From Geomonas silvestris (lineage in GTDB: Bacteria > Desulfobacterota > Desulfuromonadia > Geobacterales > Geobacteraceae), in assembly GCF_014193515.1 (NCBI RefSeq), contig NZ_BLXX01000007.1:1-64000 (forward strand): a stretch of DNA of 64,000 bases, written 5' to 3'. Position 1 is the first letter of the stretch, and each line of letters opens with the position of its first letter. A program made the position numbers and the translations under genes. Positions 31,831 through 41,025 of this stretch are shown one piece after another. The notes under the pieces were generated by a model, which was not told the DNA's origin, made no database searches, and saw only the letters and a program-made list of their open reading frames with translations.

Positions 31831-34383
31831 ATGCCAAACTTCGCCAGCACCAGACACGTTGACCGCTCCATGGGGCTTTTCATCCTCATGCTGCTGGCGA
31901 TCTTCGCCACCGAGCTCGCGGTCAACGAGCTCTTGAACACCCTTCTGGGCGGACTGGAGACCCTGAAGACCGGGTTCATCGACGCGGGGCTTTTGATCGT
32001 CTTCTGCGCCCCACCGCTTTGGGCGGTCTGCCGGAAGCACTTCGCCGAGGAGTTCGCCGCCCGGGGCCGCAGCTTCACCATCCACCTCGCCCTGGTCCTC
32101 ATCGGGATCTTCGTCATCGAGCTTTTGGTCACCCTGCTGCTCCCCCGGGTGATGCCCACCTCGGACCACCAGGCGCTCGACCTGGCCGACGCCTGCCTCT
32201 CCACGCTTTTCAGCGCGCCGCCGCTTTGGTGGCTTTTGTTCCGCAAGTCCCAGCCCCGCCGGGTGCCGTTCACCGACCTCCTGGTGATCCCCTTGCGCCT
32301 GTACGTGCTGCTGCTCGTGCTGATCTTCCTGGTCGACCTGGTACAGGAACTGGTGCTCTCGCACAGCTTCGGGCTCCCCGCCTCCGGGGCGCGCATCGTG
32401 GACGCCTTCCTGAACACCGTGGTGATCGCCCCCCTGCTCTGGCTCTTCGTGATCCGGCCGCTCCAGAAGGTGGCCCAGTCGGACCGGGTCAGAGCCAGCG
32501 CGATCCACGACCAGGTCAACGACGCCATCGTCTCGCTAGACGCCAGGGGGAGGATCCTCTCCTTCAACCCCGCCGCCGAGCGGATCTTCGGCTGCGGCGC
32601 TGCGGCGCTCACGGGGACTCCAGCGGCGGCGCTTTTCACCGAAGGCGCGGCAGGGCTCGCCACGCTCCTCGAGGCGGCCCAGGCGCAGGAGCGGGCCCCG
32701 GTGTACCGGGAGATCTCCGGCAGGCGCTGCAACGGCACGCCGATCACCCTCGAGGTCTCCATCAGCGCCATCAAGACGGCTGGGGGTGGCTACCTGCTTA
32801 TCATGCGCGACATAAGCGACCGCAAGAAGGCCGAACAGGTGCTGCTCGAATCGCTCTCGCTGCAGCGCGCCACCCTGGAATCGACCGCGGACGGCATCCT
32901 CGCCGTAGACCTCTCCTACCGGGTGCGCACCTGCAACGACAACTTCCTGAAACTCTGGCAGCTGCCGCGCGAGCTGGTAACCGCCGGGGACCGCGAGACG
33001 CTTTTGGCCCGGATCTTCGCCCAGCTCAAAGAGCCCGGGGACTTTCAGGCGCAGCTCGAAGAGCTCTACAGCCGCCCGGAGCAGTCCGCCAGCCGCGACA
33101 TCCGGCTCAAGGACGGACGGGTCTTCGAGTGCTCTTCGCTGCCGCAGATCCTGGACCAGCACGTGGTGGGGCGGGTCTGGAGCTTCAGGGACGTAAGCGA
33201 GAAGAAAAAGGCCGAGGAGGCGCTCAGAAAAAGCGAGGAGCTCTTCAGGCAGGTCTTCGACCAGACCGAGGACGCCATCGTCTTCTTCGCCTGCGGCAGC
33301 TGCGACATCCTGGACCTGAACAACAAGGCGGAGCGGGTCTTTGGCTACGACAAGGAGGAACTCGCCGCGCAGGGGCTGGAGGCGATCTGCCGCCCCGAGG
33401 ACTTCCCGATGTTCTGCGGCACCATCATCGGCACGAGCATCGAGCGCTCCTCGCTTTTGGACAACGCGGTCTGCCGGCGCAAGGACGGCTCGGAGATCAT
33501 CGTGACCATGCGCGGCAAGATCCTCACCCTCATGGGCTCCCAGGTGGTCTACTGCACCTTCCGGGACGTGACCGAGCGCATCCGCATGGAGCGCGAGGCG
33601 CGCAACATCCAGTCCAAGCTGATCCAGGCCAACAAGATGACCTCGCTTGGGCTCCTGGTCTCCGGGGTGGCCCACGAGATCAACAACCCGAACAACTTCA
33701 TCATGGCGAACGCGCGGGTGCTCTCGCGCGCCTGGCAGGACGCCCTGAAATTTCTGCGGGAATACCAGCGGGAAAACGGGGAGTTCCTCCTGGGGGGGAT
33801 CCCCTTCTCGGAGCTTGACGCCCATTCGGGGGAGCTCTTCGAGGGGATCATCGACGGCACCTTGAGGATCGATGCCATCATCAACAACCTGAAGGGGTTC
33901 GCCCGGCAGGAGCGCACCGTGCAGGAGGTGGAGGTGGACCTGAACAAGGTGGCCACCTCCGCGGTGACGCTTTTGCACCACGAACTGGTCAAGTTCACCA
34001 GCAACTTCCACGTGGACCTGGCGCAGAAGCTCCCCCGGGTGAAGGGGAACGTGCAGCAGCTCGGGCAGGTGATCATCAACCTTTTGACCAACGCCTGCCA
34101 TGCCCTGCCGGAGAAGGGGCGCGGGATCTGGCTCGCTACCGGCTACGACGAGGCCAGGGGCGAGGTGATCATAACGGTGCGCGACGAGGGGTGCGGCATC
34201 ACCCGGGACGACGGGAGCCGGATCATGGAGCCCTTCTTCACCACGAAGCTCGACAGCGGCGGGACCGGGCTGGGGCTCTCGATCTGCTGTTCGATCGTGA
34301 AGGACCACAGCGGGCGGCTGGAGTACGACTCGGAGCCGGGGCGCGGCACCACCTTCACGGTCAGGCTGCCGGCCCAGCCCTAA
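31831..34383 (+). CDS. Membrane sensor histidine kinase with three PAS domains
   Basis: About 850 residues. An N-terminal block of six or so membrane helices (about 10-215) is followed by PAS domains at about 216-330, 340-455 and 465-590, a His-phosphoacceptor S-G-V-A-H-E-I-N-N-P-N-N (His near 613) and a HATPase domain with D-E-G-C-G-I-T, E-P-F-F-T-T-K and G-G-T-G-L-G-L-S-I. No receiver is attached. The H-E-I-N-N-P box places it with the NtrB/AtoS-like kinases common in Geobacter. Start placed at ATG 31831 with GAGG eight bases before; the longer TTG frame starts in the repeat region. No cognate regulator gene is adjacent. Confidence 0.9.
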   Translation: MPNFASTRHVDRSMGLFILMLLAIFATELAVNELLNTLLGGLETLKTGFIDAGLLIVFCAPPLWAVCRKHFAEEFAARGRSFTIHLALVLIGIFVIELLVTLLLPRVMPTSDHQALDLADACLSTLFSAPPLWWLLFRKSQPRRVPFTDLLVIPLRLYVLLLVLIFLVDLVQELVLSHSFGLPASGARIVDAFLNTVVIAPLLWLFVIRPLQKVAQSDRVRASAIHDQVNDAIVSLDARGRILSFNPAAERIFGCGAAALTGTPAAALFTEGAAGLATLLEAAQAQERAPVYREISGRRCNGTPITLEVSISAIKTAGGGYLLIMRDISDRKKAEQVLLESLSLQRATLESTADGILAVDLSYRVRTCNDNFLKLWQLPRELVTAGDRETLLARIFAQLKEPGDFQAQLEELYSRPEQSASRDIRLKDGRVFECSSLPQILDQHVVGRVWSFRDVSEKKKAEEALRKSEELFRQVFDQTEDAIVFFACGSCDILDLNNKAERVFGYDKEELAAQGLEAICRPEDFPMFCGTIIGTSIERSSLLDNAVCRRKDGSEIIVTMRGKILTLMGSQVVYCTFRDVTERIRMEREARNIQSKLIQANKMTSLGLLVSGVAHEINNPNNFIMANARVLSRAWQDALKFLREYQRENGEFLLGGIPFSELDAHSGELFEGIIDGTLRIDAIINNLKGFARQERTVQEVEVDLNKVATSAVTLLHHELVKFTSNFHVDLAQKLPRVKGNVQQLGQVIINLLTNACHALPEKGRGIWLATGYDEARGEVIITVRDEGCGITRDDGSRIMEPFFTTKLDSGGTGLGLSICCSIVKDHSGRLEYDSEPGRGTTFTVRLPAQP

Positions 34384-34410
34384 GTCCTGGGGAATCCCCC
34401 CGCTCCCTTC

Positions 34411-34614
34411 TCAGCAAAATAGGACATTGCCCCGGCGTTCCGGGCCGCGGTAGGTCCTCCCCCCCATGCCGCGCACCCGCCCCGAGCCGAGCTGCACGTT
34501 TTCGCCGTCGCTGCGCCGAAACGAGACGATGGCCGCCTTTTGGATAAGTTCCTGAAGCTCCTCCGCCCTCACAAACCCCCTGTGCTGATCCGCAAACACC
34601 ACTGCAATCTTCAT
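34411..34614 (-). CDS. Small conserved protein, 67 aa (resembles GSU3473-type family)
   Basis: Short protein from ATG 34614 behind AAGGAGGAGTCC, an excellent ribosome-binding site. It has a V-R-A-E-E-L-Q-E-L-I helix, I-V-S-F-R-R-S-D-G-E-N-V-Q-L-G and a glycine/arginine end R-G-M-G-G-R-T-Y-R-G-P-E-R-R. Short proteins ending in G-P-E-R-R are a recognisable Geobacter group, from memory only. Function unknown. It is convergent with the triple-PAS kinase gene, 27 bases from its stop. Confidence 0.65.
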   Translation of the reverse strand: MKIAVVFADQHRGFVRAEELQELIQKAAIVSFRRSDGENVQLGSGRVRGMGGRTYRGPERRGNVLFC

Positions 34615-35082
34615 GGACTCCTCCTTGAGAGCTGGCGCCAAAACAATTAGAGGATTCTAGCATTCCCTCAAGAGATGGCAACGCCCCGTCGAGAAAAGCC
34701 GGGACAGGCACAGTGGCGAAGCCCCTTAGTGTCGGTGCTGCGGTTAAGACAGTATCTCCCGAGGAGGCTTTCCCCGATCCTGGCAGAGGGGTCCGCGGAA
34801 GCCGGCCGACTGAGCGTCGGGAGCTCCGGGGACCGATCAAGAGACAAGGAGAACGCCGCTTCCCGCTCAAATAGCGTCACGAGCACTGGCAAGCTGTCGG
34901 ATTTTTCCTCACTTGGTGCACAATTCATCCACAATGCCGTGCTAGGATGAGCCTGAAACTGGGGGAAGATAGAGCATTTTGGCTTGACGCGGCACGGTTT
35001 TGAGCCAAGAATAGACCCGTAATGATCCTGACACGTTGGGCGGGTTCGCGCACCCGATCCCGGCACGAAGGGGAGGTAGCTT
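34615..35082. other. Intergenic region upstream of envelope-protein genes
   Basis: 468 bases without a gene; ends in a sigma-70-like promoter (34984-35012). Nothing else recognised. Confidence 0.5.
34984..35012 (+). promoter_or_regulatory. Candidate sigma-70 promoter for 35083 gene
   Basis: TTGACG, 17-base spacer, AAGAAT; about 70 bases upstream of the ATG. Confidence 0.45.
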
Positions 35083-35478
35083 ATGAGAAGATCGATCTCG
35101 TTACTTTTTACGGTAGCAGTCCTGGTGCTGGGCTTCAGCGTGCCGAGCCAGGCCCATGTCCGGGGGAGCGTCTGGATCGGCCCTGTCTGGGGACCGGGTT
35201 GGGGACCGGGCTGGGGGGGCCCCTACTACAGCTACCCGTACCCCTACTATCCCCCCTCCCCTCCGGTGGTGATCCAGCAGCAGCCGCAGGAGTACATCTA
35301 CCAGCAGACCCCGGCTCCGCCGCAGTCCGAGCAGAAGTACTGGTACTACTGCAGCGAGTCGAAGACCTATTACCCGTACGTGAAGAGCTGCCCGGGCGGT
35401 TGGAAAAAGGTGCTGCCGCAGGTAAGCCCCCCGAAGCCCGAGGCGGCGCCTGAGGACGACAGCGACATGGAGGAATGA
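35083..35478 (+). CDS. Secreted Pro/Tyr/Gly-rich protein
   Basis: 131 residues with a signal peptide (about 1-24, ending S-Q-A). The mature chain opens with W-G-P-G-W repeats and a run of Y-P-Y-P-Y-Y-P-P, then Q-Q-Q-P-Q-E-Y, and closes with the conserved Y-W-Y-Y-C-S-E-S-K-T-Y-Y-P-Y-V-K-S-C-P-G segment followed by W-K-K-V, known from many proteobacterial envelope proteins. Two Cys in that segment probably pair. ATG 35083 follows GGGGAGGTAGCTT. It is followed after four bases by the glycine-zipper lipoprotein, so the two form a pair. Confidence 0.75.
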   Translation: MRRSISLLFTVAVLVLGFSVPSQAHVRGSVWIGPVWGPGWGPGWGGPYYSYPYPYYPPSPPVVIQQQPQEYIYQQTPAPPQSEQKYWYYCSESKTYYPYVKSCPGGWKKVLPQVSPPKPEAAPEDDSDMEE

Positions 35479-35482
35479 CGTC

Positions 35483-36016
35483 ATGAGAAAGGGAACCCGG
35501 AAAACGCTGGTCGCGGCAAGCCTGGGGGCGCTGCTCATCGCGGGATGCGCCACCATGCCGAGCGGGCCGAGTGTCATGGTGCTGCCGACTCCCGGCAAGC
35601 CGTTCGAGGTGTTCATGCAGGAGGACGCCGAGTGCCGCATGTGGGCGGAGCAGCGCCTGGGGATCTCACCCCAGGAGCAGCACGACCAGAGCGTGGCGCA
35701 GGGTGCCGCGGTGGGGACCGTGCTGGGGGCCGGAGTCGGGGCGATGCTCGGCGCGGCCTCGGGTAACGCGGGGGCCGGCGCCGCCATCGGGGCCGGCAGC
35801 GGGCTGTTATTGGGGAGCGTGAGCGGCGCCGACGCCGGTCAGGCCTACGGCTACCAGGCCCAGCGCATCTACGACAACAGCTACCTGCAGTGCATGTACG
35901 CCAAGGGAAACCAGGTGCCGGGGACCGTGCGCAGGGAGTACCGCCAGCGCCGGGCGACTCCCCCCCCTCCGCCGCCGAGCTACAACAGCGTACCGCCGGA
36001 CTACCTCGAGCCGTAG
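35483..36016 (+). CDS. Glycine-zipper lipoprotein
   Basis: 177 residues. L-L-I-A-G-C is the lipobox (Cys about 22). The middle (about 75-115) is a glycine zipper: G-T-V-L-G-A-G-V-G-A-M-L-G-A-A-S-G then G-A-A-I-G-A-G-S-G-L-L-L-G, likely a membrane-inserting hairpin. The end has Y-L-Q-C-M-Y-A-K-G-N-Q-V-P-G and a poly-Pro tail. Glycine-zipper lipoproteins sit in the outer membrane and are often stress-linked; exact role unknown. It starts four bases after the previous stop. Confidence 0.8.
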   Translation: MRKGTRKTLVAASLGALLIAGCATMPSGPSVMVLPTPGKPFEVFMQEDAECRMWAEQRLGISPQEQHDQSVAQGAAVGTVLGAGVGAMLGAASGNAGAGAAIGAGSGLLLGSVSGADAGQAYGYQAQRIYDNSYLQCMYAKGNQVPGTVRREYRQRRATPPPPPPSYNSVPPDYLEP

Positions 36017-36046
36017 CTACAACTTGAACACTTCCGGCAGCGACAG

Positions 36047-36079
36047 CAAACCCCTCCGACCATCATGCGGAGGGGTTTG
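36047..36079 (+). terminator. Terminator after the glycine-zipper lipoprotein gene
   Basis: Perfect 12-bp stem CAAACCCCTCCG / CGGAGGGGTTTG with a 9-base loop. Confidence 0.8.
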
Positions 36080-36096
36080 TCGTTTCAGAAAGCGCG

Positions 36097-36125
36097 TTGT
36101 CCTTTGGCCCGCCCCTTACTACAAT
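36097..36125 (+). promoter_or_regulatory. Candidate sigma-70 promoter for 36155 gene
   Basis: TTGTCC, 17-base spacer, TACAAT; the -10 ends 29 bases before the ATG. Confidence 0.55.
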
Positions 36126-36154
36126 GAGGTGAGCCAACAACAAGGAGCACCATA

Positions 36155-36616
36155 ATGAGAATAAGCGTAGCGATCATCATGGCAGTACTCTTGGGGGGGT
36201 GCGCCACCGCGAACTACCCGGACGTGAGCCGTCAGCGCATGGCGAGCCTCCCCGGCCACTATAACCAGTTCGACCTGCAGCTTGCCTGGGCCACCCGCGC
36301 CGTCGACGACCATAGCGTCGTCGAGGGGATCGCCCGCAACGTCCGCTGGGCCTACATGTACGACCTGGAGATCTGGGTGGCGATCCTGGACCCGGCCGGC
36401 AAGGAAGTGGCGCGCTCGGCGAGCTTCGTGATCCCCCGGCAGCTCGATCAGGACGAGGCGGCCCCGTTCAGCGTGAAGCTCCCCAAACCGGCCCCGCCGG
36501 GAACCAAACTGCGCTTCACCTACCAGTACCGGGGCAGCGACGGCGGCGACCGGGAACGGAAAGGGGGCGCCGGCGGCATGCGCTGGATGCAGTCCTTCGA
36601 GTCGACGGTCCCCTGA
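36155..36616 (+). CDS. Small lipoprotein, 153 aa
   Basis: Signal with L-L-G-G-C lipobox (Cys about 16), so lipid-anchored. The mature part reads as beta strands (Y-D-L-E-I-W-V-A-I-L-D-P-A-G-K-E and R-F-T-Y-Q-Y-R-G) with a Gly-rich loop before the end. I recognise no named family. ATG 36155 follows ACAAGGAGCACCATA. It has its own promoter and is separated from the preceding lipoprotein by a terminator. Confidence 0.7.
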   Translation: MRISVAIIMAVLLGGCATANYPDVSRQRMASLPGHYNQFDLQLAWATRAVDDHSVVEGIARNVRWAYMYDLEIWVAILDPAGKEVARSASFVIPRQLDQDEAAPFSVKLPKPAPPGTKLRFTYQYRGSDGGDRERKGGAGGMRWMQSFESTVP

Positions 36617-36872
36617 GGGGGCGCAACGGCGGGCAGCGGCTCTTTGCCTTAAGGCCGCTGCCACTCCCCCTCCCCGCAGGCACAGCGCCAACCGGCCGTA
36701 TAAAGAAGACTCTCAAGCCCCAGACTCTATTCGCTGCTGCAGTCTTTAGATTAGCAACCTCTGTCTTAACTCCCTCCCCCATGGCACGCCTTCCGACAAC
36801 CGCTGACACAGCACACCCCAAAGATGCTGTCGAAAGAACTTCCTGAACTCAGATTGTGATAAACTAACGGGT

Positions 36873-38501
36873 ATGATCGGAGAATTCGGAGCATATCAGC
36901 AAGGCGTCGAGAGCCTCACCAGTATGACGGTCGAGGACGAAGTACTGCAGGGGCTTGCGGTGCTGCTGAAGAAGTCGCTGCACGCGCGCTGGGCGGCGGT
37001 CTATTTCAGGGACCAGGAGCGTACCGGCTTCGACCCGGTGCGCAGCAGCGGCCTCTCCGCGCGGCAGCTGGAACAGGTGCGCCAACTCCCGGTCCCCGCC
37101 CAGCAGATCCCGGTCCTCAAGAACCTGCTCGTGAAGAGAAAGTACCTCCTGATCTCCGAGCGCAGCGTCTTGCCGCTGCTGCCGGCCGAGTTGCGCCAGC
37201 TCCTGCACGGCTACAGCCTGGTGGCGGTGCCGATGCTGGTGCGCAACCAGGTGGAAGGGGTCGCCTTCGTGGCCCGACGCGCCGGGGATCCTCCCTTTAC
37301 CGGCAACGATATCGAACTCACCAAGCTCATGGTCTCCCACGCCACTTTGCTGGCGAGCCACATCAGCCTTTTCAACGACTCGCTGGAGATGTCGGTCACC
37401 ATGGCCAGGCGCTCGGACGTGATCTTCGCCCTGGACGAGATCAACAAGTCGATCTCCTCGTCCTTGAGCCACGACCAGATCCTGGAGACCGCAGTGGAGC
37501 GGATCGGCTGGATCATCCGCACCAACTTCATAAGCGTCCTGGGCCAGGTGAAGGGGTCCCTCATCGTGCAGGTCAGCCGGGGTACCGGCGTGCGGGTCCC
37601 GGAGAGTTTCCAGCCGGGAAACCGCCTTTTGGGGCGCAGCGTGGCGGAGGCGGCCTTCCAAAGCGGCGAGAACCAGCAGGCGACGGCGCTCGACGAGATC
37701 CCGGGACGGTGGCCGGCCGACCTGGCCTTAAGCCGGGCGGGGCTCGTGTCGCTTCTGGCCATCCCCCTGATCAGCAAGGAGACCCCCAAGGGGGTCCTGC
37801 TCTTGGGGCGCGCAGAGGCGGGGAGGTTCAGCGCCGAGGACATCTTCGCCATCGAGAAGATCGCGGCGCAGGTGGCGGTGGCCCTGGAGAACGCCAAGCT
37901 CTACGAGGAGCTGCGCGAGCTCTTCATCAGCACGGTGGCGAGCCTCACCAACGCGATCGACGCCAAGAGCCCCTGGACCTGGGGGCACTCGGAGCGGGTC
38001 ATGCACCTCTCGGTCGCCCTGGCAAACGAATTGAAGCTCGACGAGGCGCTCACCGAGCGGGTGCGGCTGGGGGCGCTTTTGCACGACATCGGGAAGATCG
38101 GGGTGATCGACTCGCTCTTGGACATCAAGGCGCCGCTGTCGGACAGCGAGTTCGTCCCGATGCGGCTGCACCCCGAGGTCGGGGTGGCGATCCTGGAGCC
38201 GATCGAGCGACTGCGCGAGGTGCTCCCCGGCATCCTGCACCACCACGAATGGTTCGACGGCACCGGTTACCCCAAGGGGCTCAAGGGGGAGGAGATCCCG
38301 CTGGAGGCCCGGGTGATCGCTGTGGCCGACGCCTTCGATGCGATGATCTCCAACCGCCCCTACCGCGGCGCCGCCCAGAGCTCCGAGGCCCTGGCCGAGC
38401 TGCGCTCCCACGCGGGGAGCCAGTTCGATCCGCGGGTGGTCGCAGCGCTCGAGCGCTACAACCGGAAGCTGGAACAGGAGCGCCTGCCGGATAAGGAATG
38501 A
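36873..38501 (+). CDS. GAF-GAF-HD-GYP cyclic-dinucleotide phosphodiesterase
   Basis: 542 residues: two GAF-like sensor domains (about 25-165 and 205-345) and a C-terminal HD-GYP domain. The metal and catalytic motifs are intact: H-S-E-R-V near 374, H-D-I-G-K near 405, then H-H-E-W-F-D-G-T-G-Y-P near 455-465 with the GYP signature. HD-GYP enzymes hydrolyse cyclic di-GMP, and some act on 3',3'-cGAMP, which is relevant given the GEMM-like leader at 10838 and the PilZ protein at 59709. No transmembrane segment, so a cytoplasmic sensor. Start ATG 36873 has only a weak upstream AACGGG. Confidence 0.92.
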   Translation: MIGEFGAYQQGVESLTSMTVEDEVLQGLAVLLKKSLHARWAAVYFRDQERTGFDPVRSSGLSARQLEQVRQLPVPAQQIPVLKNLLVKRKYLLISERSVLPLLPAELRQLLHGYSLVAVPMLVRNQVEGVAFVARRAGDPPFTGNDIELTKLMVSHATLLASHISLFNDSLEMSVTMARRSDVIFALDEINKSISSSLSHDQILETAVERIGWIIRTNFISVLGQVKGSLIVQVSRGTGVRVPESFQPGNRLLGRSVAEAAFQSGENQQATALDEIPGRWPADLALSRAGLVSLLAIPLISKETPKGVLLLGRAEAGRFSAEDIFAIEKIAAQVAVALENAKLYEELRELFISTVASLTNAIDAKSPWTWGHSERVMHLSVALANELKLDEALTERVRLGALLHDIGKIGVIDSLLDIKAPLSDSEFVPMRLHPEVGVAILEPIERLREVLPGILHHHEWFDGTGYPKGLKGEEIPLEARVIAVADAFDAMISNRPYRGAAQSSEALAELRSHAGSQFDPRVVAALERYNRKLEQERLPDKE

Positions 38502-38540
38502 TCCCTGCCCCGCCCCCTCCCCTCATCCCCGCCCTCCCCT

Positions 38541-38569
38541 TTGTCTTGCCGCTTGGGAATCTATATAAT
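38541..38569 (+). promoter_or_regulatory. Candidate sigma-70 promoter of the PAS kinase gene
   Basis: TTGTCT, 17-base spacer, perfect TATAAT; about 64 bases upstream of the GTG start. Confidence 0.65.
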
Positions 38570-38632
38570 GAGAGAAGAGTTTCCGGCAGCTAACCGTTGG
38601 GATACGGAGTTCTGCCGGTTCCAAGGAAAACG

Positions 38633-40195
38633 GTGGACGCTATGGCTAAATCGGACGACAACAAGCAAGCAGGCGCGGAGCAGGCTGCCACGCGGGCCCC
38701 GGTAGGCGCAGACCAGTTCCTGCAGATGGTGGAGCAGGTCAAGGACTACGCCATCTTCATCATGGACCCCAAGGGGTACATCCTCTCCTGGAACACGGGT
38801 GCGGAGCGCTTGAAGGGGTACCGCACCTCCGAGATCATCGGACGGCACTTCTCGGTTTTCTACACGAAAGAGGACGTGAAAAACGGCCTCCCCCAGCGCG
38901 AGCTGGAGATTGCCCGGTCGCTTGGGAGCGTGACCCAGGAGGGGTGGCGGCTACGCAAGGACGGCAGCCGTTTCTGGGCCGCGGCGACCATAACCGCGCT
39001 GCACGACGGGGACGGGGTGCTGGTGGGGTTCGGCAAGCTGACCCGGGACGCCACCGAGCGGCGCAGTGCGGACGAGGCCCTGGTGAAAAGCCGCAACATG
39101 TTCGAGCGGCTCTTCGAGAGCGCACCCGATGCGGTGGTGGTGGTCGACAGCCACGGCCAGATCCGCAAGGTGAACCAGCAGACCGAGGCGCTTTTTGGCT
39201 ACATGCGCGAGGAGATGATCGGCAAGAGGGTCGAGATGCTCCTGCCGGAGCGCTACCAGAAACGGCACCGGCAGCACCGCAAGAACTACTTCGCCGACCC
39301 GCGCGCCCGGAAGATGGGGATCGGGTTGGAGCTCTACGGCAGAAGCAGCGACGGCCGGGAGATCCCGGTGGACATCATGCTGAACCCGATAGAGACCCCG
39401 GAAGGAACCTGGGCCTTCGCGGTGATCCGCGACATCACGGTACAAAAGCAAAGCGACGCGAAGATCGTCGAGCTGAACGAGGCGCTGCGCCGGCAGGTGG
39501 CCGCCCTGGCCGCCACCAACAGGGAACTGGAGGCCTTCAGCTATTCGGTGTCCCACGACCTGCGCGCGCCGCTGCGGCACATCATCGGCTTCGTGGACCT
39601 CTTGAACTCGCGGGACATAAGCGCTCTGGACGACAAGAGCAAGCACTACCTGCAGGTGATCACCCAGGCGGCCCAGCGCATGGGAAACCTGATCGACGAC
39701 CTGCTCTCCTTCTCGCGTATGGGGCGCGCCGACCTGATGAAGATCCAGGTCGATTTCGACAAGCTGGTGCGCGACATCGTGAAGGAGCTCAGCGAAGATG
39801 CCGGGAACCGGTCGATCCAGTGGGAGATCGCGCAGCTCCCCACGGTCACCGGCGACGCCGCGATGCTGCGCCAGGTGATGGTGAACCTCCTTTCCAACGC
39901 GGTGAAGTTCACCCGGCCGCGGGACCTGGCCCGAATCGAGGTGGGGTGGATGGAGCAGCCCACTGAGGTTCTGTTCTTCGTGAAGGACAACGGGGTGGGG
40001 TTCGACATCAGGTACGTGAACAAGCTGTTCAGCCTGTTCCAGCGCCTGCACTCCAACGAGGAGTTCGAGGGGACCGGGGTGGGTCTGGCGAACGTGCAGC
40101 GCATCATCCTGCGCCACGGCGGCCGGGTCTGGGCCGAGGGGTCGCTGGAAGGGGGTGCGAGCTTCTGGTTCGCGCTCCCCAAAGAGGCGGCGTAG
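38633..40195 (+). CDS. Soluble PAS-PAS sensor histidine kinase
   Basis: About 520 residues without membrane helices. The first PAS (about 25-140) has D-Y-A-I-F-I-M-D-P-K-G-Y-I-L-S-W-N-T-G-A, typical of light or redox type PAS domains. A second PAS (about 155-275) and a coiled linker follow. The H-box S-V-S-H-D-L-R-A-P-L-R-H (His about 307) is the phytochrome-like HisKA class, and the HATPase has D-N-G-V-G-F-D and G-T-G-V-G-L-A. I favour GTG 38633, with AAGGA upstream; ATG 38642 is three codons inside. No receiver domain, no adjacent regulator. Confidence 0.9.
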   Translation: MDAMAKSDDNKQAGAEQAATRAPVGADQFLQMVEQVKDYAIFIMDPKGYILSWNTGAERLKGYRTSEIIGRHFSVFYTKEDVKNGLPQRELEIARSLGSVTQEGWRLRKDGSRFWAAATITALHDGDGVLVGFGKLTRDATERRSADEALVKSRNMFERLFESAPDAVVVVDSHGQIRKVNQQTEALFGYMREEMIGKRVEMLLPERYQKRHRQHRKNYFADPRARKMGIGLELYGRSSDGREIPVDIMLNPIETPEGTWAFAVIRDITVQKQSDAKIVELNEALRRQVAALAATNRELEAFSYSVSHDLRAPLRHIIGFVDLLNSRDISALDDKSKHYLQVITQAAQRMGNLIDDLLSFSRMGRADLMKIQVDFDKLVRDIVKELSEDAGNRSIQWEIAQLPTVTGDAAMLRQVMVNLLSNAVKFTRPRDLARIEVGWMEQPTEVLFFVKDNGVGFDIRYVNKLFSLFQRLHSNEEFEGTGVGLANVQRIILRHGGRVWAEGSLEGGASFWFALPKEAA

Positions 40196-40200
40196 AGGTG

Positions 40201-40237
40201 AAAAAGCCGGCAGCTCCCCAGAGCGCCGGCTTTTTTC
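40201..40237 (+). terminator. Terminator after the PAS kinase gene
   Basis: AAAAAGCCGGC and GCCGGCTTTTTT arms with a 13-base loop, starting six bases after the stop. Confidence 0.9.
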
Positions 40238-40280
40238 TGCTGCGTGACAGGGTGCCTGAACTAGCCCCCGAAAAGGACGA

Positions 40281-40703
40281 TCACCAGGTCCCCTCCCCTC
40301 CCGGCCGCACCGGTTCAAAGCGTAGCGTGAGGATGCTGGCCGCCTCCAGGCAGCACCAGCGGTGCTCGATCCCGGCACCCCAGGCGACGAAATCCCCCTG
40401 GCGGGACAGGACCACGCGGCGCACCTGGTCGGGGGGAAATTCCGGCGAGCGGCAGAACTCCACCTGGAACGCCCCTTGAGTGACCAGGAGGGAGACCGTG
40501 CGCCCGACGCTGACCGGCTTGGGCGCGCTGCGGTCTCCCGTCGGGTGGTCGTACCACTTGAGGCAGAGCCCGGCCACGGACTCCCCGCGCGGCACGAAGA
40601 GGAGCTCGGAATTCTCGCGGCACCAGTCACTGAACCCGAGGAACCAGCCGGTGCCACGGGTGTCGGCGTCGTGGGCGTTGCCGGTAGCGATCTCCATTTC
40701 CAT
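40281..40703 (-). CDS. Hypothetical protein, possibly cupin-like
   Basis: 140 residues, no signal peptide. Beta-rich, with F-V-P-R-G-E-S-V-A-G-L-C-L-K-W-Y-D-H-P, T-V-S-L-L-V-T-Q-G-A-F-Q-V-E-F and D-F-V-A-W-G-A-G-I-E-H-R-W, which together look like a small cupin barrel (the W-G-x-G-I-x-H step is typical), but the metal-binding histidine set is not complete. Function unknown. ATG 40703 follows AAGGAGGCAGGATC. A single-gene unit convergent with the PAS kinase. Confidence 0.6.
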   Translation of the reverse strand: MEMEIATGNAHDADTRGTGWFLGFSDWCRENSELLFVPRGESVAGLCLKWYDHPTGDRSAPKPVSVGRTVSLLVTQGAFQVEFCRSPEFPPDQVRRVVLSRQGDFVAWGAGIEHRWCCLEAASILTLRFEPVRPGGEGTW

Positions 40704-40916
40704 GATCCTGCCTCCTTGCGGTGGTCGAGGCCATGCGGTGGCCACCCCGGCAAGTTGTACATCATGCAGGCGAACATGCAAACCCGCCCCTGAACTCGTA
40801 CGGGTGCAGGTTCCACGCAAGGGAACCGGGTACCTGACGGAACAAGTCCCCCTCCTAGGTCCCTCTGGCCATCGGCGAATACTCCACTAACAAGATAGAC
40901 AAAACAGATTTTTTTC

Positions 40917-40945
40917 TTGACTGGTTTGATGCGTATCTATATCTT
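40917..40945 (+). promoter_or_regulatory. Candidate sigma-70 promoter of the 41026 gene
   Basis: TTGACT, 17-base spacer, TATCTT, in an A/T-rich pocket about 80 bases upstream of the ATG. Confidence 0.5.
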
Positions 40946-41025
40946 GTAAAAACCCAGACAGGGCTCAGGTACTTCGAACTGTGAGAGCGTGGCAGTAACA
41001 GCCGAGTAGAGAGAGCAGGAGCCAG